The notes beneath the pieces are model-generated. The model did no database searches, was not told the origin of the DNA, and saw only the letters and a list, made by a program, of their open reading frames with translations. Of a DNA stretch of 64,000 nucleotides, positions 8,158 through 16,102 are shown piece by piece. This DNA is from Flavobacterium glycines (GTDB taxonomy: Bacteria > Bacteroidota > Bacteroidia > Flavobacteriales > Flavobacteriaceae). The translations under genes and the position numbers were made by a program. Location: the NCBI RefSeq assembly GCF_900100165.1, contig NZ_FNEO01000006.1:119045-183044 (forward strand). Direction: 5' to 3'. How positions within the stretch are numbered: the first letter of the stretch is position 1; each line of letters opens with the position of its first letter.

Positions 8158-8919
8158 TTATCGAATTGCTTTTACAAAATCAGCAATTTTTCCGCTTCCT
8201 TCTTCTGATAAATGTTTGATAAACGCACTACCAATAATAGCGCCTTTGGCATATTGTGTAGCCTGGTTGAAGGTCTCGGCATTGTTGATTCCGAATCCTA
8301 CAATTTGTGGGTTTTTTAAATTCAAATCGGCGATGCGTTTGAAGTAGTTTTCCTGTACGTTGCCAAATCCTGCTTGAGAACCCGTAACACTGGCCGAGCT
8401 TACCATATAGATAAATCCGCTGGAAACGCTGTCTATAAAACGAATGCGCTCGTCAGAAGTTTGTGGTGTGATTAAAAAGATATTGATTAATCCGTATTTG
8501 TCAAAAGTAGCTTTGTATTCTTCGGCATAGACATCCACAGGCAAATCAGGGATGATTAATCCATCGATACCAATTTCGGCACATTTAGCGCAAAAAGCTT
8601 CCACACCATATTGTAACATTGGGTTGAAATAACCCATAATTATCAGTGGAATAGATACTGTTTTGCGGATGTCTTTTAATTGGTCAAACAAAATTTGAGT
8701 CGTCATACCGTTGTGCAAAGCGGCAGTGGAACTGGCTTGGATAGTAGGACCATCGGCCAATGGATCGCTGAAAGGCAATCCAATTTCAATTAAGTCAACT
8801 CCGTTTTTTTCTAAGTCCTGAATAATTTGTACCGTATCGTTTAGATTAGGATATCCCGCCGAGAAATAGATGGAAAGTATTTTTTTGTCTTCTTGTAATT
8901 TTTGTTCGATTCTGTTCAT
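8158..8919 (-). CDS. trpA: Tryptophan synthase alpha chain
   Basis: 253 residues from MNRIEQKLQEDKK. The longer frame from 8949 would read through intergenic repeat, so 8919 is preferred. It cleaves indole-3-glycerol phosphate to indole and glyceraldehyde-3-phosphate in the alpha2-beta2 complex with TrpB. Seen: ISIYFSAGYPN at the start, the GLPFSDPLADGPTIQ motif holding the catalytic Glu/Asp region, and the phosphate-binding GFGI and GSAFIKHL near the end. It is the last gene of the operon, separated from trpB by a gamma-glutamylcyclotransferase-like gene and an inverted repeat. Confidence 0.97.
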   Translation of the reverse strand: MNRIEQKLQEDKKILSIYFSAGYPNLNDTVQIIQDLEKNGVDLIEIGLPFSDPLADGPTIQASSTAALHNGMTTQILFDQLKDIRKTVSIPLIIMGYFNPMLQYGVEAFCAKCAEIGIDGLIIPDLPVDVYAEEYKATFDKYGLINIFLITPQTSDERIRFIDSVSSGFIYMVSSASVTGSQAGFGNVQENYFKRIADLNLKNPQIVGFGINNAETFNQATQYAKGAIIGSAFIKHLSEEGSGKIADFVKAIR

Positions 8920-8945
8920 TGTATCTTTTTTAAACACCTGAAAAG

Positions 8946-9016
8946 TCATTCCGAGGAACGAAGGAATCTCACTATCTGAATCACTTGATGTGATTGCTTC
9001 GTCCCTCGGAATGATA
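8946..9016. repeat. 71-bp inverted repeat upstream of trpA
   Basis: The arms TCATTCCGAGGAACGAAG (8948-) and CTTCGTCCCTCGGAATGA (to 9014) are nearly perfect inverted copies with about 35 bases between. The sequence belongs to a type of interspersed palindrome frequent in Bacteroidota intergenic regions. Looser relatives (TCATGCTGACGAAGGAAG) occur at 34629 and 35456. In the operon transcript it would form a strong stem between the inserted gene and trpA. Confidence 0.65.
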
Positions 9017-9044
9017 TATTGGGTAACTATTTTAGTTTTCTATT

Positions 9045-9365
9045 TTAATTGGTAACAATGTAAGCCCAGGCAGTTTGCAGGGATTCCAGAGTTACTTCGA
9101 TGCGTTTGTAATGCAGACCCTCGTAGGTATCGGCAAGGTAAACGTCTTTTTCGCTAATGTCATATACCACACCGTTCACAATATCTTCGGGATTATTGGT
9201 TGCAACAATAATCGGATATTTTTCCAGTCCAAATTCTTCTTCAATTTCGATATAATTAATCACATAACCGATTAATCTGTCGGGAACACCTTTTAGCGTA
9301 CGTCCAAAAATATTTTCCTGGATGTCTTTGTCTTTTAAAGTTCCGTAAGCGAATAATTTTTCCAT
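9045..9365 (-). CDS. Gamma-glutamylcyclotransferase (AIG2-like) family protein
   Basis: 106 residues. MEKLFAYGTLKD is the typical YGTL substrate-loop motif of the GGCT/AIG2 fold, and the Tyr-rich C-terminus (YEGLHYKRIEVTL...AWAYIV) fits. The usual acid-base Glu could be Glu82 in DTYEGLHY (inferred from pattern, not aligned). Members act on gamma-glutamyl amines or have unknown substrates. It sits between trpB and trpA, a position where no tryptophan function is expected, and is bounded by repeats, so it is probably an insertion that kept the operon intact. Confidence 0.85.
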   Translation of the reverse strand: MEKLFAYGTLKDKDIQENIFGRTLKGVPDRLIGYVINYIEIEEEFGLEKYPIIVATNNPEDIVNGVVYDISEKDVYLADTYEGLHYKRIEVTLESLQTAWAYIVTN

Positions 9366-9458
9366 TTGTGCTATTTTGAAAATTGAACTTTCTTGTTTTT
9401 TTGTTGCGTTAGGGCTGGCAATGGAGCTCTCCCGATTTTCTTCGGGGTAACGTCCTGA

Positions 9459-10640
9459 TTATATTTTAAAATATTCGATGTAGTTATTTAAATCTTTATC
9501 GCCACGACCTGAAAGACAGATAACAACCACATCTTCGGGTTTGAATTTTTTATCGTTCAACACCGCTAAGGCGTGAGAAGACTCAATAGCAGGAATGATT
9601 CCTTCCAGTTTGCATAATTCTAAACCTGCTTGCATCGCATCATCATCGGTAACAGAGAAAAACTCGGCACGTCCTGTTTCGGCTAAATGTGCGTGCATAG
9701 GTCCCACACCCGGATAATCCAAACCGGCTGAAATAGAATAAGGCTCAGTGATTTGTCCGTCAGGCGTTTGCATCAACAGGGTTTTACAACCGTGAATGAT
9801 ACCTACTTTTCCTAATTTGCTCGTAGCAGCACTATGTCCTGAATGGATACCTTTTCCTGCCGCTTCCACCGCAATGATTCCTACTTCCGGTTCGTGCAAA
9901 AAGTGGTAAAAAGTACCTGCAGCGTTACTACCACCGCCAATACAAGCTACTACATAATCGGGGTTTTCACGTCCCTCTTTTTCTTTTAATTGCCATTTGA
10001 TTTCCTCAGAAATCACGCTTTGAAAACGCGTTACCATGTCAGGATAAGGATGTGGTCCAATGGCAGAACCAATGATATAATGGGTGTCAACAGGATTGTT
10101 AATCCAGTCGCGAATGGCTTCGTTAGTGGCGTCTTTTAGCGTTCTGGAACCCGAAAGAGCCGGACGAACGGTTGCACCCAGCATTTTCATACGGGCAACG
10201 TTTGGCGCCTGGCGAGCAATGTCAATTTCGCCCATGTACACAATACATTCCAATCCCATTAAGGCGCAAACCGTAGCAGTAGCCACACCGTGTTGTCCGG
10301 CACCGGTTTCGGCAATAATACGTTTCTTTCCCAGTTTTTTAGCAACCAAAATTTGTCCAATGGTATTGTTGATTTTATGCGCTCCGGTATGGTTTAAATC
10401 TTCTCTTTTTAAGTAGATTTTAGTATTGTATTTTTCAGAAAGTCTTTTTGCAAAATACAACGGACTAGGACGTCCTACATAATCTTTTAATAATTGGTCG
10501 AACTCTGCTTTAAAATCCGGTTCGGCCATGATTTTTAAGTATTGTTGGCGTAATTCCTCTACATTTGGATATAACATTTCAGGAATGTAAGCTCCTCCAA
10601 ACTGGCCATAATAGCCTTTTTCATCAACGTTGTATAACAT
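9459..10640 (-). CDS. trpB: Tryptophan synthase beta chain
   Basis: 393 residues, a normal length. It is PLP-dependent and condenses indole with serine. Seen: [13 protein letters not shown] at the start, the PLP-lysine motif HTGAHKINN near residue 86, [10 protein letters not shown], the phosphate-binding GGGSNAAG near 232 and the C-terminal CLSGRGDKD. The start lies 1 bp from the trpF stop, so translation is probably coupled. Confidence 0.98.
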   Translation of the reverse strand: MLYNVDEKGYYGQFGGAYIPEMLYPNVEELRQQYLKIMAEPDFKAEFDQLLKDYVGRPSPLYFAKRLSEKYNTKIYLKREDLNHTGAHKINNTIGQILVAKKLGKKRIIAETGAGQHGVATATVCALMGLECIVYMGEIDIARQAPNVARMKMLGATVRPALSGSRTLKDATNEAIRDWINNPVDTHYIIGSAIGPHPYPDMVTRFQSVISEEIKWQLKEKEGRENPDYVVACIGGGSNAAGTFYHFLHEPEVGIIAVEAAGKGIHSGHSAATSKLGKVGIIHGCKTLLMQTPDGQITEPYSISAGLDYPGVGPMHAHLAETGRAEFFSVTDDDAMQAGLELCKLEGIIPAIESSHALAVLNDKKFKPEDVVVICLSGRGDKDLNNYIEYFKI

Positions 10641-10641
10641 T

Positions 10642-11262
10642 TTATTTGTTTTTTATTGCGATGCACTGTAGTGCTTCTAAATTTTTTAATCCTGGTTCTA
10701 TTTCAAATTTACTGTTTACATCAATAGCATAAACGGGTAAATGGGTTTTTATTATTTCATTGACAGCATCCATTTCGTCTAAACCAATTCCACCACTAAG
10801 GAAGAACGGTTTTGTTGATGGGTATTTCTCTAAAACTTTCCAGTCAAAGGTAGTTCCGTTTCCTCCGGGTAATTTTCCTTTGGTATCAAAAAGAAAATAA
10901 TCGCATACTTCTTCAAACGGTTCCAAAACTGAGAAATCAAAATCATCGGCAACCGAAAAGACTTTTATGATTTCGATACCAGCTGCTAATTGCGTTTTCA
11001 AATTTAAACAAAATTCCACAGATTCATGTCCGTGTAATTGTACGGCTTGCAAATCGTGTTTTTGTACTTTTTCGATAATCTTTTCGACAGTTTCATTGAC
11101 AAAAACGCCAGTTTTTTTAATTGACTTTGGCAAGTCAGGAATCAGTCCGTCAAAATAACGGGCCGATTTTTCCCAAAATATAAATCCCATATAATCGGGT
11201 AGGAGTGCGCCTACTTCGAGAATATTATCGGGATATTTCATGCCACAGATTTTGGTTTTCAT
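10642..11262 (-). CDS. trpF: Phosphoribosylanthranilate isomerase
   Basis: 206 residues from [13 protein letters not shown]. The longer start at 11286 adds an atypical Lys-rich tail and is rejected. It isomerises N-(5-phosphoribosyl)anthranilate to CdRP. The catalytic Cys is in KICGM and the catalytic Asp in [12 protein letters not shown], with the phosphate-binding FLSGGIG and an [10 protein letters not shown]-terminal motif. TIM barrel, separate from TrpC as usual in this phylum. The 160-bp gap to trpC holds AT-rich inverted repeats. Confidence 0.97.
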   Translation of the reverse strand: MKTKICGMKYPDNILEVGALLPDYMGFIFWEKSARYFDGLIPDLPKSIKKTGVFVNETVEKIIEKVQKHDLQAVQLHGHESVEFCLNLKTQLAAGIEIIKVFSVADDFDFSVLEPFEEVCDYFLFDTKGKLPGGNGTTFDWKVLEKYPSTKPFFLSGGIGLDEMDAVNEIIKTHLPVYAIDVNSKFEIEPGLKNLEALQCIAIKNK

Positions 11263-11279
11263 TTTGCTTTTATTTTTTT

Positions 11280-11424
11280 GGAACACAGATTAAAGAAATT
11301 AAAATAATTTTTATCATTGTTTTTGATTTTTGTTTCTTCTACCGCAAATTATTTTTTAAATCTGTGTCAATTTCTCAAATTTCTTTAATCTGTGTTCTAA
11401 TTTCTGCTTTCTGTTTTCTGAAAT
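11280..11424. repeat. Degenerate inverted repeats in the trpC-trpF gap
   Basis: AACACAGATTAAAGAAATT (11282-11300) is repeated in inverted form as AAATTTCTTTAATCTGTGTT (11378-11397), with further AAATCTGTGTCAATTTC in between. It is followed by ACTTCTAACTTCTAACTTCT tracts that run into the end of trpC. These are the AT-rich 'ACAGATTAAAG' and 'ACTTCTA' interspersed repeats common in Bacteroidota intergenic DNA. The 'ACTTCTA' type may have expanded by slippage. Confidence 0.5.
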
Positions 11425-12216
11425 CTAACTTCTAACTTCTAACTTCTCAATAAATTCCGTTGCTGCCTTTCCGGCATTGTTGGTTTTCATAAAGTTCTCT
11501 CCAATTAAAAATCCTTTGTAACCATAAGGTTTTAGTTCGTTGATAGCGTTAACTGAGCTAATTCCGCTTTCGGAAACTTTTACAAATTCATCCGGAATCT
11601 GGTTAGCCAATTGCTTGCTGAAATCTAAACTTACTTCGAAGGTTTTAAGGTTTCTGTTGTTTACGCCAATCATATCTAATGTTGGCATAATTGATTTTTC
11701 TAATTCTTCCTGATTGTGAACTTCCAATAAAACTTCTAATCCCAGGCTTTTTGCAAATTCAGATAACGATTTGATTTCTTCACGGGTTAAAACTGCTGCG
11801 ATTAGCAAAATCAAATCGGCTCCATGAGCTTTAGCTTCCAGAATTTGGTATTCATCCACAATGAATTCTTTTCGCAATAACGGAATGTTTACCGAAGCTC
11901 TAGCCAATAATAAATCGTCTAAAGAACCGCCAAAATATTTTCCATCAGTCAAAACTGAAATTCCGCAGGCACCGGCACTTTCATAACCTTTAACTACTTC
12001 TTCTACCGTAAAACCATAATTGATTTCGGCTTTAGAAGGTGAACGGCGTTTGTGCTCGGCAATGATTCCTGAGTTGCTGTTTCTTAAATTGTTGCTTAAA
12101 GAAATAGTCTTTTTTCCAAAGAAAACCGAAGCTTCCAATTGTGAAACCGGAATGATTGATTTTTTTAAAACTACTTCTTGTTTTTTGTCAACTATGATTC
12201 TATCGAGTATATTCAT
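11425..12216 (-). CDS. trpC: Indole-3-glycerol-phosphate synthase
   Basis: 263 residues, TIM barrel. Seen: an N-terminal MNILDRIIVDKKQEV helix, the substrate-binding EHKRRSPSK near residue 53, catalytic Lys in LLRKEFIVD, NNRNLKTF and SESGIS. It converts CdRP to indole-3-glycerol phosphate. The last residues (EKLEVRS) and the stop codon are encoded by a tandem AACTTCT tract, so the C-terminus has been reshaped by repeat sequence. Start and core are normal. Confidence 0.97.
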   Translation of the reverse strand: MNILDRIIVDKKQEVVLKKSIIPVSQLEASVFFGKKTISLSNNLRNSNSGIIAEHKRRSPSKAEINYGFTVEEVVKGYESAGACGISVLTDGKYFGGSLDDLLLARASVNIPLLRKEFIVDEYQILEAKAHGADLILLIAAVLTREEIKSLSEFAKSLGLEVLLEVHNQEELEKSIMPTLDMIGVNNRNLKTFEVSLDFSKQLANQIPDEFVKVSESGISSVNAINELKPYGYKGFLIGENFMKTNNAGKAATEFIEKLEVRS

Positions 12217-12224
12217 TTGTTTAA

Positions 12225-12262
12225 TTTAAAGATTGAAAAATTTAAAGATTGAAAAATTCGTG
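12225..12262. repeat. AT-rich repeat flanking the inserted four-helix-bundle gene (trpC side)
   Basis: Two tandem copies of TTTAAAGATTGAAAAA are followed by TTCG. Related units in inverse orientation (AATCTTTCAATTTTTAAAT) lie on the other side of the 12273-12641 gene, so the gene is bracketed by inverted AT-rich repeats. Confidence 0.55.
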
Positions 12263-12272
12263 ATAAAACAAA

Positions 12273-12641
12273 TTACTCTTTAATTTTAGTATTTAAATAT
12301 TTTATAAAATTGGATAAGTTTTGAGAAATCTCAATGCTTAAATTGTAACTTATCTCAATTTCTAATTGTGATATTAATTCTAATTCTCTGGCTAAAACTA
12401 ACATGCTCCTAACTTCCGCACAACTTCCTTTAGAAATTTTGAGATAGCGTATTAATTGTTTGTTGTTATTGTATTCTGAACCTTCAGCAATATTATTTGT
12501 AATAGAGATGACCGCTCTTTTTATTTGATCTTTAAAGGAATATTCTTTATCAAAAGATTTGTTTTCTAATAATTTAAAAATCAATTTGGCTAATTGAATC
12601 CCTTTTTGGTAGACTTCAAATTCTTCAAAGGACTTAGTCAT
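12273..12641 (-). CDS. Four helix bundle protein, S23 ribosomal-protein-like (IVS-type)
   Basis: 122 residues, almost all helical. The family pattern is clear: FEEFEVYQKGIQLAKLIF, FKDQIKRAVISITNNIAEG, and YLKISKGSCAEVRSML. These proteins are named after genes in 23S rRNA intervening sequences of Leptospira and occur scattered in Bacteroidota. Their role is unsettled, probably binding nucleic acid. Here the gene splits trpD from trpC in the same orientation, bracketed by inverted AT-rich tandem repeats, which suggests it arrived as a small mobile unit. Confidence 0.9.
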   Translation of the reverse strand: MTKSFEEFEVYQKGIQLAKLIFKLLENKSFDKEYSFKDQIKRAVISITNNIAEGSEYNNNKQLIRYLKISKGSCAEVRSMLVLARELELISQLEIEISYNLSIEISQNLSNFIKYLNTKIKE

Positions 12642-12644
12642 AAT

Positions 12645-12691
12645 CTTTCAATTTTTAAATTTTTAAATTTTTAAATTTTTAAATCTTTCAA
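12645..12691. repeat. AT-rich tandem repeat flanking the inserted four-helix-bundle gene (trpD side)
   Basis: ATCTTTCAA is followed by four units of TTTTTAAA and a second ATCTTTCAA. This is the inverted counterpart of the repeat at 12225-12262. It ends at the trpD stop codon. Confidence 0.55.
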
Positions 12692-13684
12692 TTATTTGCT
12701 TAATTCCTGTAATTTTTTCAAGGCAGCTAATCCTTTTCCGGAGAACAAACTTTCCTTAGCCTGTTCAAATCCTTCTAATGGCGTGCATCCTGTAACGGTA
12801 GCAATTGCAAGACCTGCATTGGCACAAACCACATTGTTTTGCGCTTCGGTTCCTTTTCCGGAAATGATGTCTAAAAACATCTGAGCTGATTCAGCAATGG
12901 TTTTTCCGCCTTCAATTTCGCTTTGTTGCAATAATCGAACACCAAAATCTTCTGGATTAATCATTCCTTCAGTGCTATGGGTAATCACTTTTGTAGCTCC
13001 GGTTAAAGATACTTCATCATATCCGTCTAAAGCATGAACAATAGTGAAATTGCTATCGGTATTTTGATAAAGATAAGCATACATTCTGGCCAATTCAAGG
13101 TTGAAAACCCCTAGCAATTGGTTTTTTGGAAATGATGGATTGATCATTGGTCCTAAAATATTGAAAATGGTTCTTACTCCTAATTCTTTTCGAATAGGTC
13201 CCACGTTTTTCATAGCAGGATGGAACAGGGGAGCGTGCAGAATACAAATTCCGGCCTGGTCCACACATTTTCTTAGGAAATCAGCGTCGTTGCTGAATTT
13301 AATTCCTAAACTTTCCATTACATTGCTGGAACCCGTAATAGAAGAAACACCGTAATTTCCGTGTTTAGTCACTTTTATTCCTGTTCCGGCCGTTAAAAAA
13401 GAAGCTAAAGTAGAAATGTTGAAAGTGTCTTTTCCATCACCTCCGGTTCCTACTAAATCGATGGTGTTATAATCGGATAAATCAATGCGGACACACAATT
13501 CCTGAAGCGCTTCTCTAAATCCGGCTAACTCGTCAATACTAATGCTACGCATCATGTATACCGTTAAAAAAGAGGCAATTTGACTTGGATTATAGCTTCC
13601 GTTAGAAATATTAACCAATACGTTTTTAGCTTCCTCTTTGGAAAGCAATTCGTTATTGATTAATCGATTTAATATGTTTTTCAT
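12692..13684 (-). CDS. trpD: Anthranilate phosphoribosyltransferase
   Basis: 330 residues. It transfers phosphoribose from PRPP to anthranilate. Seen: an N-terminal helical domain (MKNILNRLINNELLSKEEA), the PRPP loop GTGGDGKDTFNIST near residue 80, KHGNYGVSS, LGIKFSNDAD and GPIRKELGVRTIFN. Length and motifs are normal. It lies downstream of trpG, with a 90-bp gap holding a CCCGATAGCTATCGGG palindrome. Confidence 0.97.
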   Translation of the reverse strand: MKNILNRLINNELLSKEEAKNVLVNISNGSYNPSQIASFLTVYMMRSISIDELAGFREALQELCVRIDLSDYNTIDLVGTGGDGKDTFNISTLASFLTAGTGIKVTKHGNYGVSSITGSSNVMESLGIKFSNDADFLRKCVDQAGICILHAPLFHPAMKNVGPIRKELGVRTIFNILGPMINPSFPKNQLLGVFNLELARMYAYLYQNTDSNFTIVHALDGYDEVSLTGATKVITHSTEGMINPEDFGVRLLQQSEIEGGKTIAESAQMFLDIISGKGTEAQNNVVCANAGLAIATVTGCTPLEGFEQAKESLFSGKGLAALKKLQELSK

Positions 13685-13701
13685 TTTTTTTAAGTTGCTA
13701 T

Positions 13702-13719
13702 CCCGATAGCTATCGGGAC
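13702..13719. repeat. CCCGATAGCTATCGGG palindrome, copy 1
   Basis: A perfect 16-bp palindrome within the trpG-trpD gap. Related copies occur at about 27029-27047 (inside a terminator) and 37928-37945 (one base changed). Confidence 0.6.
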
Positions 13720-13774
13720 TAAGTTACTTAGATTCTAAGTTTTTAACTGAATACTGAAATCTGTTGACTGAATA

Positions 13775-14341
13775 CTATGAATTAACCCAGTTTTCCAGCA
13801 TTTTTTTTCCATTAGGCGTCAACACACTTTCCGGATGAAATTGCACTCCGCGAACATCAAATGTTTTGTGACGCAAAGACATCACCTGACCATTTTCGTC
13901 AAAAGAAGTAGCTTCTAAATCCGCTGGTAAAGTAGCGTCAACAACCCATGAATGGTAACGGCCTACTTCGAATTCTTTATCTAAACCTTGGAATAAAACT
14001 TCGTCGTCCACAACTGTTTTTACCAAAGTTGCTACACCGTGATACACTTTGTCTAAGTTTGAAAGTGTTCCTCCATAAACTTCGCCAATGGCTTGCTGAC
14101 CAAGGCAAACACCAAAAATACTTTTGGTAGCACCATATTTGGCGATAACAGGCTTTAGCAAACCGGCTTCATCAGGAATACCAGGTCCGGGAGAAAGAAG
14201 AATTTTGTCGAAATGAGCAATTTCGTCTAATTCAAATTCATCATTTCTATAAACGGTTACTTCACAATTTAAATCTTCCAGATAATGCACCAGATTGTAA
14301 GTGAAACTATCGTAATTATCTATAACTAATATTTTTTTCAT
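13775..14341 (-). CDS. trpG: Anthranilate synthase component II (glutamine amidotransferase)
   Basis: 188 residues, class I amidotransferase supplying ammonia to TrpE. Seen: VIDNYDSFTYNLVHYLE at the start, LSPGPGIPDEAG, nucleophile Cys in GVCLGQQAIGE near residue 79, and the His/Glu pair in VQFHPESVLT near 169. Some organisms share this subunit with p-aminobenzoate synthase. Its place in the trp operon supports TrpG. Confidence 0.97.
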   Translation of the reverse strand: MKKILVIDNYDSFTYNLVHYLEDLNCEVTVYRNDEFELDEIAHFDKILLSPGPGIPDEAGLLKPVIAKYGATKSIFGVCLGQQAIGEVYGGTLSNLDKVYHGVATLVKTVVDDEVLFQGLDKEFEVGRYHSWVVDATLPADLEATSFDENGQVMSLRHKTFDVRGVQFHPESVLTPNGKKMLENWVNS

Positions 14342-14430
14342 TTTATCTAAAGTTGAGTGTTTGGAGTTAGGGGTTATGCGTTTTTGGCGCTTAACATTTA
14401 ACTCTTAACTTTTTTGTCTGTCATTTAATT

Positions 14431-15831
14431 CTAAATAGTCTCAGCTAAATCCAAAGCGGCATTTAACGCTCTTAATTTGTTGTACACTTCCTGCATTTCG
14501 CTTTCTTCATCAGAACTGGCTACAATTCCGGCTCCGGCCTGAGAGTGCAACTGATGGTTTTTGCTCAGGAAAGTACGAATCATAATGGCGTGGTTGAAGT
14601 TGCCTTCAAAATCCATAAAACCAATGGCGCCACCATAAAAATTACGATTCGTTTTTTCGTAATCTTCAATTAACTGCATCGCTCTGTGTTTTGGTGCACC
14701 GCTTAAAGTTCCCGCCGGGAAAGTATCAGCAACTACCTGCATTGTTGTAGCATCATCGTGTAAATGACCTGTAACTTTTGAAACCAAATGGATTACGTGA
14801 GAGAAAAACTGCACTTCTCTGTATCTTTCCACATTTACATTGTGTCCATGACGACTCAAATCGTTTCGAGCCAAGTCAACTAACATTACGTGTTCGCTGT
14901 TTTCCTTTTTATCTTCTGATAATTTTTTAGCCAGAACAGCATCTTTTTCATCATCACCTGTTCTTCTGAAAGTTCCGGCAATAGGGTGGATTTCGGCTTT
15001 TCGGTCTTTTACGATAATTTGGGCTTCCGGAGAAGAACCAAAGATTTTAAAATCGCCATAATCAAAAAAGAACAGGTAAGGCGAAGGGTTTATGCTTCTT
15101 AAAGCTCGGTACACATTGAATTCATCTCCTTTGAAACCTTGTGTAAAACGTCTTGAAAGAACCAATTGGAACACATCACCACGGAAACAGTGTTTTTTTG
15201 CTAAAGCGACATTGTGTTTGAATTCTTCATCGGTTAAATTAGAGAATCCTTCACCTTCTTTAGAAAATTTATAAGAAGGAATATTTCGGGACTGCATTAA
15301 CTGCTCAATTTCGGCAATATTGTTTTTATCGTCTACACTGTGGCAAAAAATGTAAGCCTCATTTTTGAAATGATTGATGGCAATAATGTTTTGGTAAACC
15401 GCATAAAATAAATCAGGAATAGTATTGCTGTTTTCTTTTTTAGCGATGGTTACTTTTTCAAAATAACGAACGGCATCATAAGAAATGTATCCAAACAAAC
15501 CGTTATTGATGAATTTGAAATTGTTTTTCTCCGATTTAAATTGTCCTGAAAACTGCTGAATTACTTCAGGAATATTGGTTTTAGCGTCAATCGTAGTTGT
15601 TTCACTGCTTCCATCAGGGAATTGCTTGAAAATAGTTTCATTTTCAATTTTTATAGAAGCAATAGGGTTGCAACAGATGTAAGAGAAACTATTGTCATTA
15701 GCATGATAATCGCTGCTTTCCAGTAAAAGACTATTAGGAAATTTGTCTCTTATTTTAAAATACACGCTAACAGGCGTTATGGTGTCAGCCAGTATTTGTT
15801 TGAATTTTGTATTAAGTTTAAATTGTTTCAA
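14431..15831 (-). CDS. trpE: Anthranilate synthase component I
   Basis: 466 residues, chorismate-utilising enzyme. The N-terminal half has LLESSDY, the conserved LLES element of the tryptophan feedback pocket. The catalytic half has FQLVLSRRF, FGSSPEAQI, IAGTFRRTGDD, EHVMLVDLARND and GTLSGAPKHRAMQLI. With TrpG it makes anthranilate and should be feedback-inhibited by Trp. It is the first structural gene after the attenuator. Confidence 0.97.
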   Translation of the reverse strand: MKQFKLNTKFKQILADTITPVSVYFKIRDKFPNSLLLESSDYHANDNSFSYICCNPIASIKIENETIFKQFPDGSSETTTIDAKTNIPEVIQQFSGQFKSEKNNFKFINNGLFGYISYDAVRYFEKVTIAKKENSNTIPDLFYAVYQNIIAINHFKNEAYIFCHSVDDKNNIAEIEQLMQSRNIPSYKFSKEGEGFSNLTDEEFKHNVALAKKHCFRGDVFQLVLSRRFTQGFKGDEFNVYRALRSINPSPYLFFFDYGDFKIFGSSPEAQIIVKDRKAEIHPIAGTFRRTGDDEKDAVLAKKLSEDKKENSEHVMLVDLARNDLSRHGHNVNVERYREVQFFSHVIHLVSKVTGHLHDDATTMQVVADTFPAGTLSGAPKHRAMQLIEDYEKTNRNFYGGAIGFMDFEGNFNHAIMIRTFLSKNHQLHSQAGAGIVASSDEESEMQEVYNKLRALNAALDLAETI

Positions 15832-15881
15832 TTGGAATAAATTTAAAATTTGTAAGCATTTGTTTTAATCTTCTTTGGCAT

Positions 15882-15914
15882 AAAAAAAAGGCCTGTCGTG
15901 ATGACAAGCCTTTA
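15882..15914 (-). terminator. trp attenuator (intrinsic terminator before trpE)
   Basis: On the minus strand AAAGGCTTGTC-ATCAC-GACAGGCCTTT is followed by a T8 run, ending about 50 bp before trpE. The sequence TCACGAC (loop plus first bases of the 3' arm) is complementary to GTCGTGA right after the leader stop codon (15944-15950). A stalled ribosome would leave GTCGTGA free to pair and weaken the terminator. A ribosome at the stop codon would cover it and permit termination. Confidence 0.85.
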
Positions 15915-15949
15915 TATTTTAGATAATACCATAGGAGCTTAGTTCACGA

Positions 15950-16000
15950 CTATTGACGTAAATTGTTCCACCACCAAGTATTATTTGTAATCATTTCCAT
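15950..16000 (-). CDS. trpL: trp operon leader peptide with three consecutive Trp codons
   Basis: A 16-residue frame, MEMITNNTWWWNNLRQ, with Trp codons at residues 9-11 encoded TGG TGG TGG, ends at TAG 35 bp before the attenuator stem. The sequence alone makes it a tryptophan-sensing leader. The TATATTTG promoter box ends only 4 bp upstream of its ATG, so the transcript probably begins at or within a few bases of the AUG and would be translated leaderless. An internal ATG at residue 3 is an alternative start. Confidence 0.88.
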   Translation of the reverse strand: MEMITNNTWWWNNLRQ

Positions 16001-16004
16001 AACG

Positions 16005-16035
16005 CAAATATAGGAATGTAATTTTAATTTACAAA
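16005..16035 (-). promoter_or_regulatory. trp operon promoter
   Basis: On the minus strand TTTG (16032-16035) - 19 bp - TATATTTG (16005-16012) is a consensus match to the Bacteroidota housekeeping promoter. Its position fixes the transcription start close to the trpL ATG. Confidence 0.8.
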
Positions 16036-16102
16036 TAGTATAAAATAAAAAATGAATTTAAAATGTAATATTCGTTTAATGTCTGAGTTTGGATTGTAAG
16101 AA

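Noticed and set aside
11205..11435. 76-codon plus-strand frame between trpF and trpC
   Set aside because: Antisense to trpF and low-complexity ACTTCTA repeats; Phe/Ile-rich translation is an artefact of AT-rich repeats.
12645..12691. CRISPR-like direct repeats
   Set aside because: The TTTTTAAA units are 8-bp tandem repeats without spacers and no cas gene is present.
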